The notes beneath the pieces were generated by a model. It was not told the DNA's origin and did no database searches. It saw only the letters and a list, made by a program, of their open reading frames with translations. From Pseudomonas mucidolens (GTDB lineage Bacteria > Pseudomonadota > Gammaproteobacteria > Pseudomonadales > Pseudomonadaceae): 64,000 bases of DNA. Positions 45,482 to 56,241 of the stretch are shown here, one piece after another. The stretch spans positions 3,596,001 through 3,660,000 of the forward strand of contig NZ_LT629802.1 of assembly GCF_900106045.1 (NCBI RefSeq), in the 5' to 3' direction. Numbering within the stretch: position 1 is the first letter of the stretch; the number at the start of each line of letters is the position of its first letter. The position numbers and the translations under genes were made by a program.

Positions 45482-46219
45482 TTACTCAGCGGCGGCTACC
45501 GGAGCTTCTTCAACGAACTGCTCGGTACCACCAGCAACGTGGTTGCGGCCACGGATAACAGCGTCAGCCATCGAACCCATGTACAACTGGATGGCGCGGA
45601 TTGCGTCATCGTTGCCTGGGATGATGTAGTCAACGCCTTCCGGGCTGCTGTTGGTATCGACTACGCCGATAACCGGGATGCCCAGCTTGTTGGCTTCGGT
45701 GATCGCGATGCGCTCGTGATCAACGTCGATAACGAACAGTGCGTCTGGCAGACCGCCCATGTCCTTGATACCACCCAGGGAGCGGTCCAGCTTCTCAAGA
45801 TCGCGGGAGCGCATCAGCGCTTCTTTCTTGGTCAGCTTGGCGAAAGTACCGTCTTCGGCTTGCACTTCAAGGTCACGCAGACGCTTGATGGAAGCACGGA
45901 TGGTCTTGAAGTTGGTGAGCATGCCGCCCAACCAGCGGTGATCGACGTACGGCGAACCGCAACGTGCTGCTTCTTCAGCAACGATCTTGCCAGCGGAACG
46001 CTTGGTGCCGACGAACAGAATCTTGTTTTTGCCCTGGGCCAGACGCTCTACGAAAGTCAGTGCTTCGTTGAACATTGGCAGGGTTTTTTCAAGGTTGATA
46101 ATGTGGATCTTGTTACGCGCACCGAAAATGTACTTACCCATTTTCGGGTTCCAGTAACGGGTCTGGTGACCGAAGTGCACACCGGCCTTCAGCATATCGC
46201 GCATATTGACTTGGGACAT
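45482..46219 (-). CDS. rpsB: 30S ribosomal protein S2
   Basis: 245 residues from [23 protein letters not shown]; the frame is open to 46303 but the ATG at 46219 has an AAGGAA site and is the family start. S2 binds the 30S platform and is needed for S1 association. In gammaproteobacteria S2 represses its own mRNA through the leader; the leader here is about 135 bases if the promoter below is right. Confidence 0.98.
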   Translation of the reverse strand: MSQVNMRDMLKAGVHFGHQTRYWNPKMGKYIFGARNKIHIINLEKTLPMFNEALTFVERLAQGKNKILFVGTKRSAGKIVAEEAARCGSPYVDHRWLGGMLTNFKTIRASIKRLRDLEVQAEDGTFAKLTKKEALMRSRDLEKLDRSLGGIKDMGGLPDALFVIDVDHERIAITEANKLGIPVIGVVDTNSSPEGVDYIIPGNDDAIRAIQLYMGSMADAVIRGRNHVAGGTEQFVEEAPVAAAE

Positions 46220-46354
46220 GATAGTTCCTTGATAAGTCGGGTTTGGCCTCCACGTATCCCAATGACCAACCAGCGGCTTCAAAGCCTCCGGCACCCAGGT
46301 CATCGTGTCGACACGTGTGTGGATTTAAGCTCTGCGGGGCATCCCCGGAAAGCG
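46220..46354 (-). promoter_or_regulatory. Likely rpsB leader (S2 autoregulatory 5' UTR)
   Basis: The interval between the predicted rpsB start point and the rpsB ATG. In gammaproteobacteria the rpsB leader folds into a structure bound by S2. I infer the same role from position; I did not fold the RNA. Length and the AAGGAA site near the end are consistent. Confidence 0.4.
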
Positions 46355-46360
46355 GCGCAT

Positions 46361-46389
46361 TTTATACCACAAGAAGCACGAAAACGAAA
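46361..46389 (-). promoter_or_regulatory. Candidate sigma-70 promoter of rpsB
   Basis: On the minus strand TATAAA (46361-46366) is a strong -10 box and TTTCGT (46384-46389) a weak -35 box at 17 bases. A start near 46354 would leave a 135-base leader before rpsB. Confidence 0.5.
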
Positions 46390-46480
46390 CACGCAATCGC
46401 ATCTGCTCACCAGCACTGTCATCCAAGCTGTTGAATCCGGTAAAAATACCCACACTTATAGACGCTAGCAGATCGGGCTG

Positions 46481-46617
46481 CTGTGGCGAGCGGGCTTGCC
46501 CCGCGTTGGACTGCGCAGCAGTCCCAGTAAGCCGAATGCGGTGTATCAGATACTTCGTAGCGGCTGGCTTTAGGGCTGCTTCGCAGCCCAGCGCGGGGCA
46601 AGCCCGCTCGCCACAGG
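46481..46617. repeat. Large REP-like palindrome between rpsB and map
   Basis: Outer arms CTGTGGCGAGCGGGCTTGCC and an inverted partner ending at 46617, with two smaller inner palindromes (GACTGCGCAGCAGTC and GGCTGCTTCGCAGCC). This is a third REP class, different from the arms at 10261 and 18589. It lies in the 581-base divergent region between rpsB and map. Confidence 0.85.
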
Positions 46618-46800
46618 GGAATTCGTCAGTTTCTGAGAGTTGTGTAGAGCTTATAGACAGAAGCGATCGCCAGACGCTCATGGTTTGCCCGCCGCGTCTG
46701 TTAGAATCGCATTTTTTTGGGCGCGTGCACATTTTGCACCTTTTTGTTGCTCGCCCGTAAACCGTATTGATTTCAGCGCGTCGCGCTAGAGAGAGCCTGT
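46618..46800. other. Divergent region upstream of map
   Basis: Rest of the intergenic region between rpsB and map. A TAGAAT box near 46703 could be a -10 for map, but a matching -35 is not clear. No gene is visible. Confidence 0.35.
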
Positions 46801-47583
46801 ATGACCGTTACCCTTAAAACCGCCGAAGACATCGCCGGCATGCGCGTTGCCGGCAAACTGGCCGCCGAAGTGCTGGAAATGATTGCCGGACACGTCAAGC
46901 CAGGCGTCACGACTGAAGAACTGGACCGCATCTGCCACGATTATATCGTCGACGTGCAAAAGGCTATCCCCGCCCCGCTGAATTACAAGGGCTTCCCCAA
47001 GTCGATCTGTACCTCGATCAACCACGTGGTGTGCCACGGCATTCCGGGTGACAAACCACTGAAGGACGGCGACACCCTGAACATCGACGTCACCGTCATC
47101 AAGGACGGCTACCACGGCGACACCAGCCGCATGTTCCACGTCGGTACAGTTCCGGTCTGGGCCGAGCGTCTGTCCCAGGTCACCCAGGAATGCATGTACA
47201 AGGCGATTGAACTGGTCAAGCCCGGCTGCCGCCTTGGTGACATCGGCGAAGTCATCCAGAAACACGCCGAAAAGAACGGTTTTTCGGTGGTCCGCGAGTT
47301 CTGCGGCCATGGCATCGGCAAAGTATTCCACGAAGAACCGCAGATCCTGCACTACGGTCGCGCGGGTACCGGCATGGAACTCAAGGCTGGCATGACGTTC
47401 ACCATCGAACCGATGATCAATCAGGGCAAGGCCGATACCAAGGTGCTGGGCGACGGCTGGACCGCCATCACCAAGGATCGCAAGCTCTCCGCGCAGTGGG
47501 AACACACCCTGTTGGTCACCGAGACAGGTTACGAGATCTTCACCCTGCGCGCCGACGACACGATTCCCCGCGTTTCGGCCTGA
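46801..47583 (+). CDS. map: Methionine aminopeptidase type I
   Basis: 260 residues, pita-bread fold. The five metal ligands are visible: Asp in N-I-D-V-T-V and G-D-T-S-R, His in G-H-G-I-G, Glu in F-T-I-E-P-M and Q-W-E-H-T. It removes the initiator Met from nascent proteins. Divergent from rpsB, with glnD 67 bases downstream, the conserved layout. Confidence 0.97.
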   Translation: MTVTLKTAEDIAGMRVAGKLAAEVLEMIAGHVKPGVTTEELDRICHDYIVDVQKAIPAPLNYKGFPKSICTSINHVVCHGIPGDKPLKDGDTLNIDVTVIKDGYHGDTSRMFHVGTVPVWAERLSQVTQECMYKAIELVKPGCRLGDIGEVIQKHAEKNGFSVVREFCGHGIGKVFHEEPQILHYGRAGTGMELKAGMTFTIEPMINQGKADTKVLGDGWTAITKDRKLSAQWEHTLLVTETGYEIFTLRADDTIPRVSA

Positions 47584-47650
47584 TGCTTGCAGCGCGCTTT
47601 CCAGCCAGCCCTGTTGTGATCTCCAGATAGATAGAAAGGAAAGCCGATCG

Positions 47651-50353
47651 ATGCCCCAGGTGGATCCCGAACTCTTCGACCGAGGCCAGTTCCAGGCCGA
47701 ACTCGCACTGAAGGCCAGCCCCATCGCCGCCTTCAAGAAGGCCATCCGCCAGGCCCGCGAAGTGCTGGATGCGCGCTTTCGCAGCGGCCGGGACATTCGC
47801 CGACTGATTGAGGATCGCGCCTGGTTCGTCGATAACATCCTGCAAAAGGCCTGGGAACAGTTCACTTGGTGCGAAGACGCCGATATTGCCCTGGTGGCGG
47901 TCGGCGGCTACGGCCGGGGCGAACTGCATCCCTACTCCGACATTGACCTGCTGATCCTGCTGGACAGCGCTGATCATGAGATATTTCGCGACTCCATAGA
48001 GCGCTTTCTGACGCTGTTGTGGGATATCGGCCTGGAAGTTGGCCAGAGCGTGCGCTCGGTGGATGAATGCGCCGAAGAAGCCCGCGCTGACCTGACGGTG
48101 GTCACCAACCTGATGGAAAGCCGCACCATCTGCGGTCCGGAACGCCTGCGCCAACGCATGCTGGAAGTCACCAGCACCGCGCATATGTGGCCGAGTAAGA
48201 ATTTCTTCCTCGCCAAGCGCGCCGAACAGAAAGCACGGCACCACAAGTACAACGACACTGAATACAACCTTGAGCCCAACGTCAAAGGTTCGCCTGGCGG
48301 GCTGCGGGATATCCAGACCATCCTGTGGGTCGCGCGGCGCCAATATGGCACGCTGAATCTGCGCGCCCTCGCGGGTGAAGGGTTCCTGGTGGAAAGCGAA
48401 AACGCGCTGCTCGCCTCCTCCCAGGAGTTTTTGTGGAAGGTGCGCTATGCCCTGCACATGCTGGCCGGTCGCGCCGAGGATCGTCTGCTGTTCGATCACC
48501 AGCGCGCCATCGCCGTCCTCCTCGGATTCGAGGGCGAAGACGCGAAGACCAGCATTGAAAGCTTCATGCAGCAGTATTACCGGGTGGTGATGAGCATCGC
48601 CCAGCTCAGCGACCTGATCATCCAGCACTTCGAAGAAGTGATCCTGGCCCCGGACGACGAAGCACCGCCACGCCCCATCAACGCGCGTTTCCAGCTGCAC
48701 GACGGCTATATCGAGGCGCGCCACGATAACGTGTTCACGCGCACCCCCTTCGCCATGCTGGAAATCTTCGTGCTGATGGCCCAGCAACCGGAAATCAAGG
48801 GCGTGCGGGCCGATACCATTCGCTTGTTGCGGGAAAACCGCCACCTGATTGACGACGAATTTCGTACCGACATCCGCAATACCAGCCTGTTTATCGAGCT
48901 GTTCAAGTGCAAGATCGGCATCCATCGCAACCTGCGTCGCATGAACCGCTACGGCATCCTTGGACGCTACCTGCCGGAGTTCGGCTTTATCGTCGGGCAA
49001 ATGCAGCACGACCTGTTCCATATCTACACGGTCGACGCCCACACCCTGAACCTGATCAAACACTTGCGCAAAGTGCAGTACACCCAGGTATCAGAGAAAT
49101 TCCCGCTGGCAAGCAAACTGATGGCCAAGCTGCCCAAGCCCGAGTTGATCTACCTGGCCGGGCTGTACCACGACATCGGCAAGGGTCGCCATGGCGATCA
49201 TTCGGAAATCGGTGCGGTGGACGCCGAAGCGTTCTGCCAACGTCATCAGTTGCCACTCTGGGACAGCCGCCTGATCGTCTGGCTGGTGCAAAACCACCTG
49301 GTGATGTCCACCACGGCCCAGCGCAAGGACTTGTCCGACCCGCAAGTGATCCATGACTTCGCGCAGATCGTGGAAAACGAAACCCGCCTCGATTATCTGT
49401 ACGTGCTGACCGTCTCCGACATCAACGCCACCAACCCGACGCTGTGGAACTCCTGGCGCGCCAGCTTGTTGCGTCAACTCTACACCGAGACCAAACGCGC
49501 GCTGCGCCGCGGCCTGGAGAATCCGGTCGACCGCGAAGAGCAGATCCGGCGCACCCAAAGCGCGGCGCTGGATATCCTGGTACGCGGCGGCAACGACCCC
49601 GACGATGTCGAGCAGCTCTGGTCGCAACTGGGCGATGACTACTTCCTGCGCCACACCGCAGGCGACGTGGCCTGGCATACCGATGCGATCCTCCAGCAAC
49701 CGGCCGATGGCGGCTCGTTGGTGCTGATCAAGGAAACCACCCAGCGCGAATTCGAGGGCGGGACCCAAATCTTCATCTATGCCCCGGACCAACATGACTT
49801 TTTCGCGGTCACCGTGGCGGCGATGGACCAGCTCAACCTGAACATTCACGACGCCCGCGTCATTACCTCCAGCAGCCAGTTCACCCTCGATACCTATATC
49901 GTGCTGGACACCGAAGGCGAATCCATCGGTGACAACCCGGAGCGGGTGAAAAAGATCCGTGAAGGCCTCACCGAAGCCCTGCGCAACCCTGACGACTATC
50001 CGACCATCATCCAGCGCCGGGTACCGCGCCAACTCAAGCACTTTGCCTTCGCGCCCCAGGTCACCATTCACAACGATGCCCAGCGTCCGGTCACGGTGCT
50101 GGAACTCAGCGCACCGGACCGTCCAGGCCTGTTGGCGCGAATCGGCACGATCTTCCTGGAGTTCGACCTGTCGCTGCAGAACGCCAAGATTGCAACCCTC
50201 GGCGAGCGCGTCGAAGACGTGTTTTTCATTACCGATGCAGACAACCAGCCGCTTTCCGACCCTGAACTGTGCCGCCGCCTGCAGGACGAAATTGTCCAGC
50301 AATTAAGCGTGAACCAGGAGCCAGCGGGCGGTTCAATGCGACTGTCCATATGA
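47651..50353 (+). CDS. glnD: Bifunctional uridylyltransferase/uridylyl-removing enzyme GlnD
   Basis: 900 residues. The nucleotidyltransferase motif is [15 protein letters not shown]; the HD hydrolase motif is H-D-I-G-K-G-R-G-D-H-like ([11 protein letters not shown]) near 505; two ACT domains at the C-terminus (about 700-890, with [10 protein letters not shown]) sense glutamine. It adds or removes UMP on PII (GlnB/GlnK) and so controls nitrogen metabolism. A REP hairpin lies 15 bases after the stop. Confidence 0.98.
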   Translation: MPQVDPELFDRGQFQAELALKASPIAAFKKAIRQAREVLDARFRSGRDIRRLIEDRAWFVDNILQKAWEQFTWCEDADIALVAVGGYGRGELHPYSDIDLLILLDSADHEIFRDSIERFLTLLWDIGLEVGQSVRSVDECAEEARADLTVVTNLMESRTICGPERLRQRMLEVTSTAHMWPSKNFFLAKRAEQKARHHKYNDTEYNLEPNVKGSPGGLRDIQTILWVARRQYGTLNLRALAGEGFLVESENALLASSQEFLWKVRYALHMLAGRAEDRLLFDHQRAIAVLLGFEGEDAKTSIESFMQQYYRVVMSIAQLSDLIIQHFEEVILAPDDEAPPRPINARFQLHDGYIEARHDNVFTRTPFAMLEIFVLMAQQPEIKGVRADTIRLLRENRHLIDDEFRTDIRNTSLFIELFKCKIGIHRNLRRMNRYGILGRYLPEFGFIVGQMQHDLFHIYTVDAHTLNLIKHLRKVQYTQVSEKFPLASKLMAKLPKPELIYLAGLYHDIGKGRHGDHSEIGAVDAEAFCQRHQLPLWDSRLIVWLVQNHLVMSTTAQRKDLSDPQVIHDFAQIVENETRLDYLYVLTVSDINATNPTLWNSWRASLLRQLYTETKRALRRGLENPVDREEQIRRTQSAALDILVRGGNDPDDVEQLWSQLGDDYFLRHTAGDVAWHTDAILQQPADGGSLVLIKETTQREFEGGTQIFIYAPDQHDFFAVTVAAMDQLNLNIHDARVITSSSQFTLDTYIVLDTEGESIGDNPERVKKIREGLTEALRNPDDYPTIIQRRVPRQLKHFAFAPQVTIHNDAQRPVTVLELSAPDRPGLLARIGTIFLEFDLSLQNAKIATLGERVEDVFFITDADNQPLSDPELCRRLQDEIVQQLSVNQEPAGGSMRLSI

Positions 50354-50368
50354 ACCTGTAGCCTCCCT

Positions 50369-50399
50369 TGTGGGAGCGGGCTTGCTCGCTCCCACATTT
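50369..50399. repeat. Single REP hairpin after glnD
   Basis: TGTGGGAGCG and its complement CGCTCCCACA around an 8-base loop, the core of the 10261-type REP but as one hairpin and not a pair. It may act as the glnD 3' end. Confidence 0.85.
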
Positions 50400-50455
50400 A
50401 GTTCTGCTGCGCCAGGCAGACTGCATGCTTACAACCGAATTGAACGAGACTTGCG

Positions 50456-51655
50456 ATGAACAACGCCCTGAACCAGCTGCAGCCCTACCCGTTCGAGAAA
50501 TTGCGCGCCCTGCTGGGCAGCGTCACACCCAACCCGGACAAGCGACCGATTGCGCTGTCCATTGGCGAACCCAAGCACAGGTCTCCGGACTTCGTCGCCC
50601 AGGCCCTGGCCGAGAATCTGCAGCAGATGGCGGTGTATCCGACCACGCTGGGCATTCCCGCCTTACGCGAGGCCATTGGCCATTGGTGCGAACGGCGTTT
50701 CAACGTGCCCCAGGGCTGGCTGGACCCGGCGCGTCATATCCTGCCGGTCAACGGCACCCGTGAAGCGCTGTTTGCCTTCACCCAGACCGTGGTCAACCGT
50801 GGCGATGATGCGCTGGTGATCAGCCCGAACCCGTTCTACCAGATCTACGAAGGCGCAGCGTTTCTCGCCGGGGCCACGCCGCACTACCTGCCCTGCCTGG
50901 ACGAAAACGGCTTCAACCCAGATTTCACTGCCGTCTCGCCGGACATCTGGAAACGCTGCCAGATTCTGTTCCTGTGCTCCCCGGGCAACCCGACCGGCGC
51001 GCTGATTCCCGTCGATACCCTGAAAAAACTGATCGCCCTGGCCGACGAACATGACTTCGTGATCGCTGCCGATGAGTGTTACAGCGAGCTGTACTTCGAC
51101 GAACAGACCCCGCCGCCGGGCTTGCTCAGCGCCTGCGTCGAACTGGGGCGCAAAGATTTCAAGCGTTGCGTGGTGTTCCACAGTCTGTCCAAACGCTCCA
51201 ACCTGCCAGGCCTGCGCTCCGGTTTCGTGGCCGGTGATGCCGAGATTCTGAAGGCGTTCCTGCTGTATCGCACCTACCACGGTTGCGCGATGCCGGTACA
51301 AACCCAACTGGCAAGTATCGCCGCCTGGCAAGACGAGGCACACGTACGGGCCAACCGTGATCTGTACCGGGAAAAGTTCGACGCCGTGCTGGCGATTCTC
51401 AAACCGGTGCTGGATGTGCAAAACCCCGACGGCGGCTTCTATCTGTGGCCGAACGTAAAAGGTGACGACGCCGCGTTCTGCCGCGAGCTGTTCGCGCAAG
51501 AACACGTGACCGTGGTACCCGGCTCGTACTTGTCGCGAGAAGTCGACGGCTTCAACCCCGGCGCTGGCCGCGTGCGCCTGGCACTGGTTGCGCCGCTGGC
51601 CGAATGTGTGGAAGCGGCCGAGCGGATTCGCGATTTCATCCAGCGTCGCCGGTAA
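50456..51655 (+). CDS. dapC: Succinyldiaminopimelate aminotransferase DapC
   Basis: 399 residues, fold-type I PLP enzyme. The PLP Lys is in S-L-S-K-R-S-N-L-P-G-L-R-S-G; C-S-P-G-N-P-T-G and A-D-E-C-Y-S-E-L are other class-I aminotransferase blocks. It forms N-succinyl-LL-diaminopimelate in lysine and cell-wall synthesis. dapD (53932) and dapE (60526) in this window are neighbouring steps. Confidence 0.95.
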   Translation: MNNALNQLQPYPFEKLRALLGSVTPNPDKRPIALSIGEPKHRSPDFVAQALAENLQQMAVYPTTLGIPALREAIGHWCERRFNVPQGWLDPARHILPVNGTREALFAFTQTVVNRGDDALVISPNPFYQIYEGAAFLAGATPHYLPCLDENGFNPDFTAVSPDIWKRCQILFLCSPGNPTGALIPVDTLKKLIALADEHDFVIAADECYSELYFDEQTPPPGLLSACVELGRKDFKRCVVFHSLSKRSNLPGLRSGFVAGDAEILKAFLLYRTYHGCAMPVQTQLASIAAWQDEAHVRANRDLYREKFDAVLAILKPVLDVQNPDGGFYLWPNVKGDDAAFCRELFAQEHVTVVPGSYLSREVDGFNPGAGRVRLALVAPLAECVEAAERIRDFIQRRR

Positions 51656-51667
51656 GTGCGTCAGGGG

Positions 51668-53311
51668 TCACTTCAGGTGACCCAGATTCGCTTCACTCAT
51701 ATCCAGGTCCGCCAATACCTCACGCAATACGTCATCGCCGATCTGGCGCTGACGGCTGAGGTTGTACAGTTCAAGGCGCTGCGCGCGCAGGGCCTTGAGG
51801 CGCAACTTGCGCTCCAGTTGATCCATCTGCAATGCCAACGCCTGCGCTTCGGCGGAATCATTGAACACCTCCAGTTGATGGCGATATTCAGCCATGAGCC
51901 GCGCCTTGAGTTCGGTCGCCAGCGCGGCCTGCGCGGCCTCTTGGGGCGCGGCATCCGCCGGATCCTCGATCTCGAGGGCATGAATCGCCGCTTCCGCGGT
52001 TTTCCTCCAGGCATCGCGCACTTCAGCATGGCGCTTGTCGTCCGGACTTTTTTCGATCCCGCGCAGCAACAGCGGCAAGGCGATACAGGCGGCCACCAGT
52101 GATAACAGAATCACTCCGGCGGCGATGAAGATCAGCAGGTCCCGCTCCGGGAACGCTGCGCCGGGCGCCATCAGCAATGGCACCGACATCACACCCGCCA
52201 GGGTCACCGCCCCGCGCACGCCACCGACGGTCAACAACCAGCAGGAGCGCGCCGTCGGCACCAGGGTCAGTTGGCTTTTTCCGCGCAGGCGCCGCAACAG
52301 GCCCGACAGGCGCCAAATGCTTTGCACCCAGATAAAACGCAGGACCAGCAACACCAGGAAGATCGCGATCACCTCCAGGCAGCGGTAAAACAAGGAGGGC
52401 CACAACGTCACTTCATGGCTGGTCACAGCCTTGACGATGTCCGGCAGTTGCAAGCCGAGCAGCAAGAAAATCAGGCCATTAAAGGCAAATTCCAACAATG
52501 ACCAGACACTGCGATTAAGCAAGCGCGTGCTGGTCTGGCGCGGCAGCAGGTCCAGCCAGCTTTGCATCATCCCCGCCGCCACCGCGGACAAAATGCCCGA
52601 AGCGCCGAGACGCTCAGCCAGGACATAAGCGGCGAAAGGCAGCAGCAGCATGAACACCACGTGAGTCGCCGGGTCATCCCAGCCCCGGGCGATCATCCAC
52701 GCCCGCAGGCGCCCCACCAACCAGCTCAACCCCACGCCAATGGCCAAACCGCCGACCGCCACCAGCACAAAGACCAGGCTGGCATCGGCCAGGGAAAATA
52801 CGCCGGTCAATGCCGCCGCGAGGGCGAACTTGAAGGTCACCAGGCCCGTGGCATCATTCATCAAGGCTTCGCCCTGGAGCATATGCATCAAGGGTGTGGG
52901 CAAGCGGTTCTGGGAAATCGCCGACACCGCCACCGCATCCGTCGGCGACAACACGGCCGCCAGGGCGAACGCCACCGGCAACGGAATACTCGGCAGCAAC
53001 CAGTGAATGAAATAACCGGCCCCCACCACAGTGAACAACACCAGGCCCACCGCCAGGGTCAGGATCGGCCCGCGCAAGCGCCAGAAAGCGCGCTTGGGCA
53101 TGCGCCAACCGTCCGAGAACAGCAACGGCGGCAGAAACAGAAACAGAAACAATTCAGGATCCAGCGCCACATGCAGCCCCAGGGTAGGCCAGGCCAGCAA
53201 GGCGCCGGCGGCAATCTGCAGCAACGGCAGCGGCAGCGGAATAACACGCCCGACCAGGCGCGACATGCTGACCAGCATCAGCAGGATAAGAACGGTGTAG
53301 GCAGTTTGCAT
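51668..53311 (-). CDS. CPA1-family Na+/H+ antiporter
   Basis: 547 residues from M-Q-T-A-Y-T-V-L-I-L-L; the frame is open to 53632 but lacks the membrane start there. About twelve membrane helices cover 1-410. Transport motifs L-S-P-T-D-A-V-A-V-S and M-N-D-A-T-G-L are those of the CPA1 exchangers. The last 130 residues are a charged cytoplasmic helical tail. It probably exports Na+ or K+ in exchange for protons; the ion is not certain. Convergent with dapC and divergent from the ArsC/Spx gene. Confidence 0.9.
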   Translation of the reverse strand: MQTAYTVLILLMLVSMSRLVGRVIPLPLPLLQIAAGALLAWPTLGLHVALDPELFLFLFLPPLLFSDGWRMPKRAFWRLRGPILTLAVGLVLFTVVGAGYFIHWLLPSIPLPVAFALAAVLSPTDAVAVSAISQNRLPTPLMHMLQGEALMNDATGLVTFKFALAAALTGVFSLADASLVFVLVAVGGLAIGVGLSWLVGRLRAWMIARGWDDPATHVVFMLLLPFAAYVLAERLGASGILSAVAAGMMQSWLDLLPRQTSTRLLNRSVWSLLEFAFNGLIFLLLGLQLPDIVKAVTSHEVTLWPSLFYRCLEVIAIFLVLLVLRFIWVQSIWRLSGLLRRLRGKSQLTLVPTARSCWLLTVGGVRGAVTLAGVMSVPLLMAPGAAFPERDLLIFIAAGVILLSLVAACIALPLLLRGIEKSPDDKRHAEVRDAWRKTAEAAIHALEIEDPADAAPQEAAQAALATELKARLMAEYRHQLEVFNDSAEAQALALQMDQLERKLRLKALRAQRLELYNLSRQRQIGDDVLREVLADLDMSEANLGHLK

Positions 53312-53537
53312 AACGCAGGATTCCCAGACAATCGACTTGCAACGACACATATCAGGCAACAATTTGCCGTCGTAGTGCCATATTAGCCGCCTATGCTGCT
53401 GGCTGGCTTTTGCACATAAGTCGCACGCACCTGAACCAAAGGGCTGACGAGCGGCGCCGAATCCTTCCGGTCGTGGCATAATCCGGGGTCTTTCGTTTCC
53501 AGCAGCGCTTTCCAGTCGCCCAAAGGGGGGCAATTCC

Positions 53538-53900
53538 TTGACCGTTTCAAGCAAACCATTGCGCCTTTTCGGCATCAAAGCGTGCGACACCATGAAAAAG
53601 GCGCGCACCTGGCTCGAAGAGCATAGCGTCAACTATGAGTTTCATGACTACAAAACGGCCGGTATCAACCGCGAACACTTGACCCAATGGTGCGACGAGC
53701 ACGGTTGGCAGGTGGTTTTGAACCGTGCGGGCACCACCTTTCGCAAACTCGAAGACGAACGCAAAGCCGATCTCGATCAGTCGAAAGCCATTGAATTGAT
53801 GCTCGCACAACCCTCGATGATCAAGCGCCCAGTGCTTGATCTCGGTGACAGAACCCTGATTGGCTTCAAGCCAGATAGTTATTCGGCGGCCCTCAAGTAG
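53538..53900 (+). CDS. ArsC/Spx-family reductase-like protein (YffB type)
   Basis: 120 residues with a TTG start. The first Met in frame (residue 19) comes after the conserved Cys in K-A-C-D-T-M-K-K-A, so the TTG, preceded by a GGGGGG stretch, must be the start. Thioredoxin-like fold of the ArsC/Spx group. The Cys at 16 is the usual redox residue; R-x-x-x in V-L-N-R-A-G-T-T-F-R matches the YffB group. True arsenate reduction is not implied. It lies 31 bases before dapD, the conserved neighbour. Confidence 0.9.
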   Translation: MTVSSKPLRLFGIKACDTMKKARTWLEEHSVNYEFHDYKTAGINREHLTQWCDEHGWQVVLNRAGTTFRKLEDERKADLDQSKAIELMLAQPSMIKRPVLDLGDRTLIGFKPDSYSAALK

Positions 53901-53931
53901 GCCAGCCCATTTCATTTTTAGAGGTAACAGC

Positions 53932-54966
53932 ATGTCCAATTCCCTGTTCAGCCTGGGCTTCGGCGTCGGCACTCAGAACCGCCAAGGTGCTTGGCTGGAA
54001 GTGTTTTACGCGCAACCGCTGCTCAATCCGGCGCCTGAAATCGTTGCCGCCATCGCGCCGATCCTCGGTTACAGCGAAGGTAACCAGGCAATCACGTTTA
54101 CCGTCACCCAGGCCCTGCAAATGGCTGACGCGCTCAAAGGCGTCGATGCCACGCAGGCCGCCCTGCTGAGCCGCCTGGCTGAAAGCCATACCCCGCTGGT
54201 CGCCACGCTGCTGGCCGAAGACGCCGCGCTGACCTCCACGCCCGAGGCCTACCTCAAACTGCACCTGCTGTCCCACCGCCTGGTCAAACCCCACGGCCTG
54301 AGCCTGGCCGGTGTGTTCCCGCAGTTGCCAAACGTGGCCTGGACCAGCCAGGGCGCGATCGACATCGGTGAACTGGCCGAACGCCAACTGGAAGCGCGTC
54401 TGCGTGGCGACCTGCTGGAAGTGTTCTCGGTGGATAAATTCCCGAAAATGACCGACTACGTCGTACCGGCCGGCGTGCGTATCGCTGATGCCGCACGCTT
54501 GCGACTGGGTGCCTACGTGGGCGAAGGCACTACCGTGATGCACGAAGGTTTCGTCAACTTCAACGCCGGTACCGAAGGCCCGGGCATGATCGAAGGTCGT
54601 GTATCGGCCGGTGTGTTCGTCGGCAAGGGTTCGGACCTCGGCGGCGGCTGCTCCACCATGGGTACCCTGTCGGGCGGCGGCAACATCGTGATCAAGGTCG
54701 GCGAAGGCTGCCTGATCGGTGCCAACGCCGGTATCGGCATTCCGCTGGGCGACCGCAACACCGTGGAATCGGGCCTGTACGTGACCGCAGGGACCAAAGT
54801 GGCGTTGCTCGATGAGCAGAACCAACTGGTCAAGGTGGTCAAGGCCCGTGAATTGGCGGGTCAACCGGACCTGCTGTTCCGCCGCAACTCCGAGACCGGT
54901 GCAGTGGAGTGCAAAACCCACAAATCGGCCATCGAACTGAACGCAGCGCTGCACGCTCACAACTAA
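53932..54966 (+). CDS. dapD: Tetrahydrodipicolinate N-succinyltransferase DapD
   Basis: 344 residues from M-S-N-S-L-F-S-L-G-F-G, the longer Pseudomonas/actinobacterial type of DapD. The C-terminal half is a hexapeptide-repeat beta helix (G-A-Y-V-G-E-G-T-T-V-M and G-G-G-C-S-T-M-G-T-L-S-G-G). It adds succinyl to tetrahydrodipicolinate, the step before DapC. The frame extends upstream to 53860 but that overlaps the preceding gene. Confidence 0.96.
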   Translation: MSNSLFSLGFGVGTQNRQGAWLEVFYAQPLLNPAPEIVAAIAPILGYSEGNQAITFTVTQALQMADALKGVDATQAALLSRLAESHTPLVATLLAEDAALTSTPEAYLKLHLLSHRLVKPHGLSLAGVFPQLPNVAWTSQGAIDIGELAERQLEARLRGDLLEVFSVDKFPKMTDYVVPAGVRIADAARLRLGAYVGEGTTVMHEGFVNFNAGTEGPGMIEGRVSAGVFVGKGSDLGGGCSTMGTLSGGGNIVIKVGEGCLIGANAGIGIPLGDRNTVESGLYVTAGTKVALLDEQNQLVKVVKARELAGQPDLLFRRNSETGAVECKTHKSAIELNAALHAHN

Positions 54967-54984
54967 GCAGCGACTCGATGCCCC

Positions 54985-55020
54985 TAGCGAGCCGCGCCTT
55001 CACCGGGCGGCTCGCTTATA
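54985..55020 (+). terminator. Terminator after dapD
   Basis: Perfect 9-bp stem GCGAGCCGC with GCGGCTCGC around an 11-base loop, followed by TTAT, 20 bases after the dapD stop. Confidence 0.7.
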
Positions 55021-55035
55021 CGAGTCTTGATCACC

Positions 55036-56241
55036 ATGCTTGTGCCCTCTCCCTGGCGCGCCGACTTTCCGGCCATTGCCACCCTGCAGCGGCAGGACCA
55101 GACCTATCTGGATAACGCCGCGACCACGCAAAAACCTCAAGCCCTGCTGGACGCCATCAGCCATTACTACGCCAATGGCGCCGCCAACGTGCACCGTGCC
55201 CAGCATTTGCCGGGGGCTCATGCGACCCAGGCCTTTGAGGACAGTCGCAGCAAAGTGGCGCAGTGGCTCAACGTCGGTGACAGCGGGCACATCATCTTCA
55301 CCCATGGCGCGACATCCGCGCTGAACCTCCTGGCCTACGGCCTCGAGCACTTATTCAACCCGGGCGACGAGATTGTCATCAGCGCCCTGGAACATCACGC
55401 CAACCTGCTGCCCTGGCAACAATTGGCCAAACGCCGCGAGCTTAAACTGGTGGTGCTGCCACTCGATCCCCTCGGTGTCATCGATCTTGAAGTCACTGCC
55501 CGACTGATCGGCCCACGCACTCGTGTGCTGGCCGTCAGCCAATTGTCCAACGTGCTCGGCGTCTGGCAGCCGCTGTCGCCCTTGCTCGCGATGGCCAAGG
55601 CCCACGGGGCCCTGACGGTGGTTGATGGCGCTCAAGGGATCGTTCATGGTCGGCATGATATACACGCGCTGGGCTGCGACTTTTATGTGTTCTCCAGCCA
55701 TAAACTCTATGGCCCGGACGGCGTTGGCGTGCTGTATGGCAGCGCCGAATCCCTGCACCATGTGCGCCATTGGCAATTTGGCGGCGAGATGGTGCAACAG
55801 GCTGATTATCAAAGCGCCAGCTTTCGCCCGGCACCCTTGGGTTTCGAGGCCGGCACACCGCCGATTGCCGGAGTGATTGGCCTGGGCGCCACGCTGGATT
55901 ACCTGAGTTCACTGGACCAGGCGACGGTAGACGCCCACGAAGCGGCGCTGCACGACTATCTGTTGCGGGGCTTGCAGTCACGCAACGGTGTGCGCCTGCT
56001 GGGTTCACCGCAAGTGGCGCTGGCCAGCTTCGTGGTGGACGGCGTGCACAACGCCGACCTCGCCCACCTGCTGACCGAGCAGGGTATTGCCGTACGCGCC
56101 GGCCATCACTGCGCGATGCCCTTGCTGAAAAACCTGCAGCTTTCGGGCGCGATCCGGGTTTCGCTGGCGCTGTACAACGACTCGGATGATCTGGAGCGGT
56201 TTTTTGAAGCGCTGGATCAGGCACTGGATATGCTGCGATGA
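55036..56241 (+). CDS. csdA: Cysteine desulfurase CsdA
   Basis: 401 residues, the E. coli CsdA length. The PLP Lys is in F-S-S-H-K-L-Y-G-P, the substrate Cys in R-A-G-H-H-C-A-M-P, and the conserved L-E-H-H-A-N binds PLP. It takes sulfur from cysteine and hands it to CsdE, whose gene overlaps by four bases. Together with tcdA they form the Csd sulfur/tRNA-modification cluster. Confidence 0.95.
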   Translation: MLVPSPWRADFPAIATLQRQDQTYLDNAATTQKPQALLDAISHYYANGAANVHRAQHLPGAHATQAFEDSRSKVAQWLNVGDSGHIIFTHGATSALNLLAYGLEHLFNPGDEIVISALEHHANLLPWQQLAKRRELKLVVLPLDPLGVIDLEVTARLIGPRTRVLAVSQLSNVLGVWQPLSPLLAMAKAHGALTVVDGAQGIVHGRHDIHALGCDFYVFSSHKLYGPDGVGVLYGSAESLHHVRHWQFGGEMVQQADYQSASFRPAPLGFEAGTPPIAGVIGLGATLDYLSSLDQATVDAHEAALHDYLLRGLQSRNGVRLLGSPQVALASFVVDGVHNADLAHLLTEQGIAVRAGHHCAMPLLKNLQLSGAIRVSLALYNDSDDLERFFEALDQALDMLR

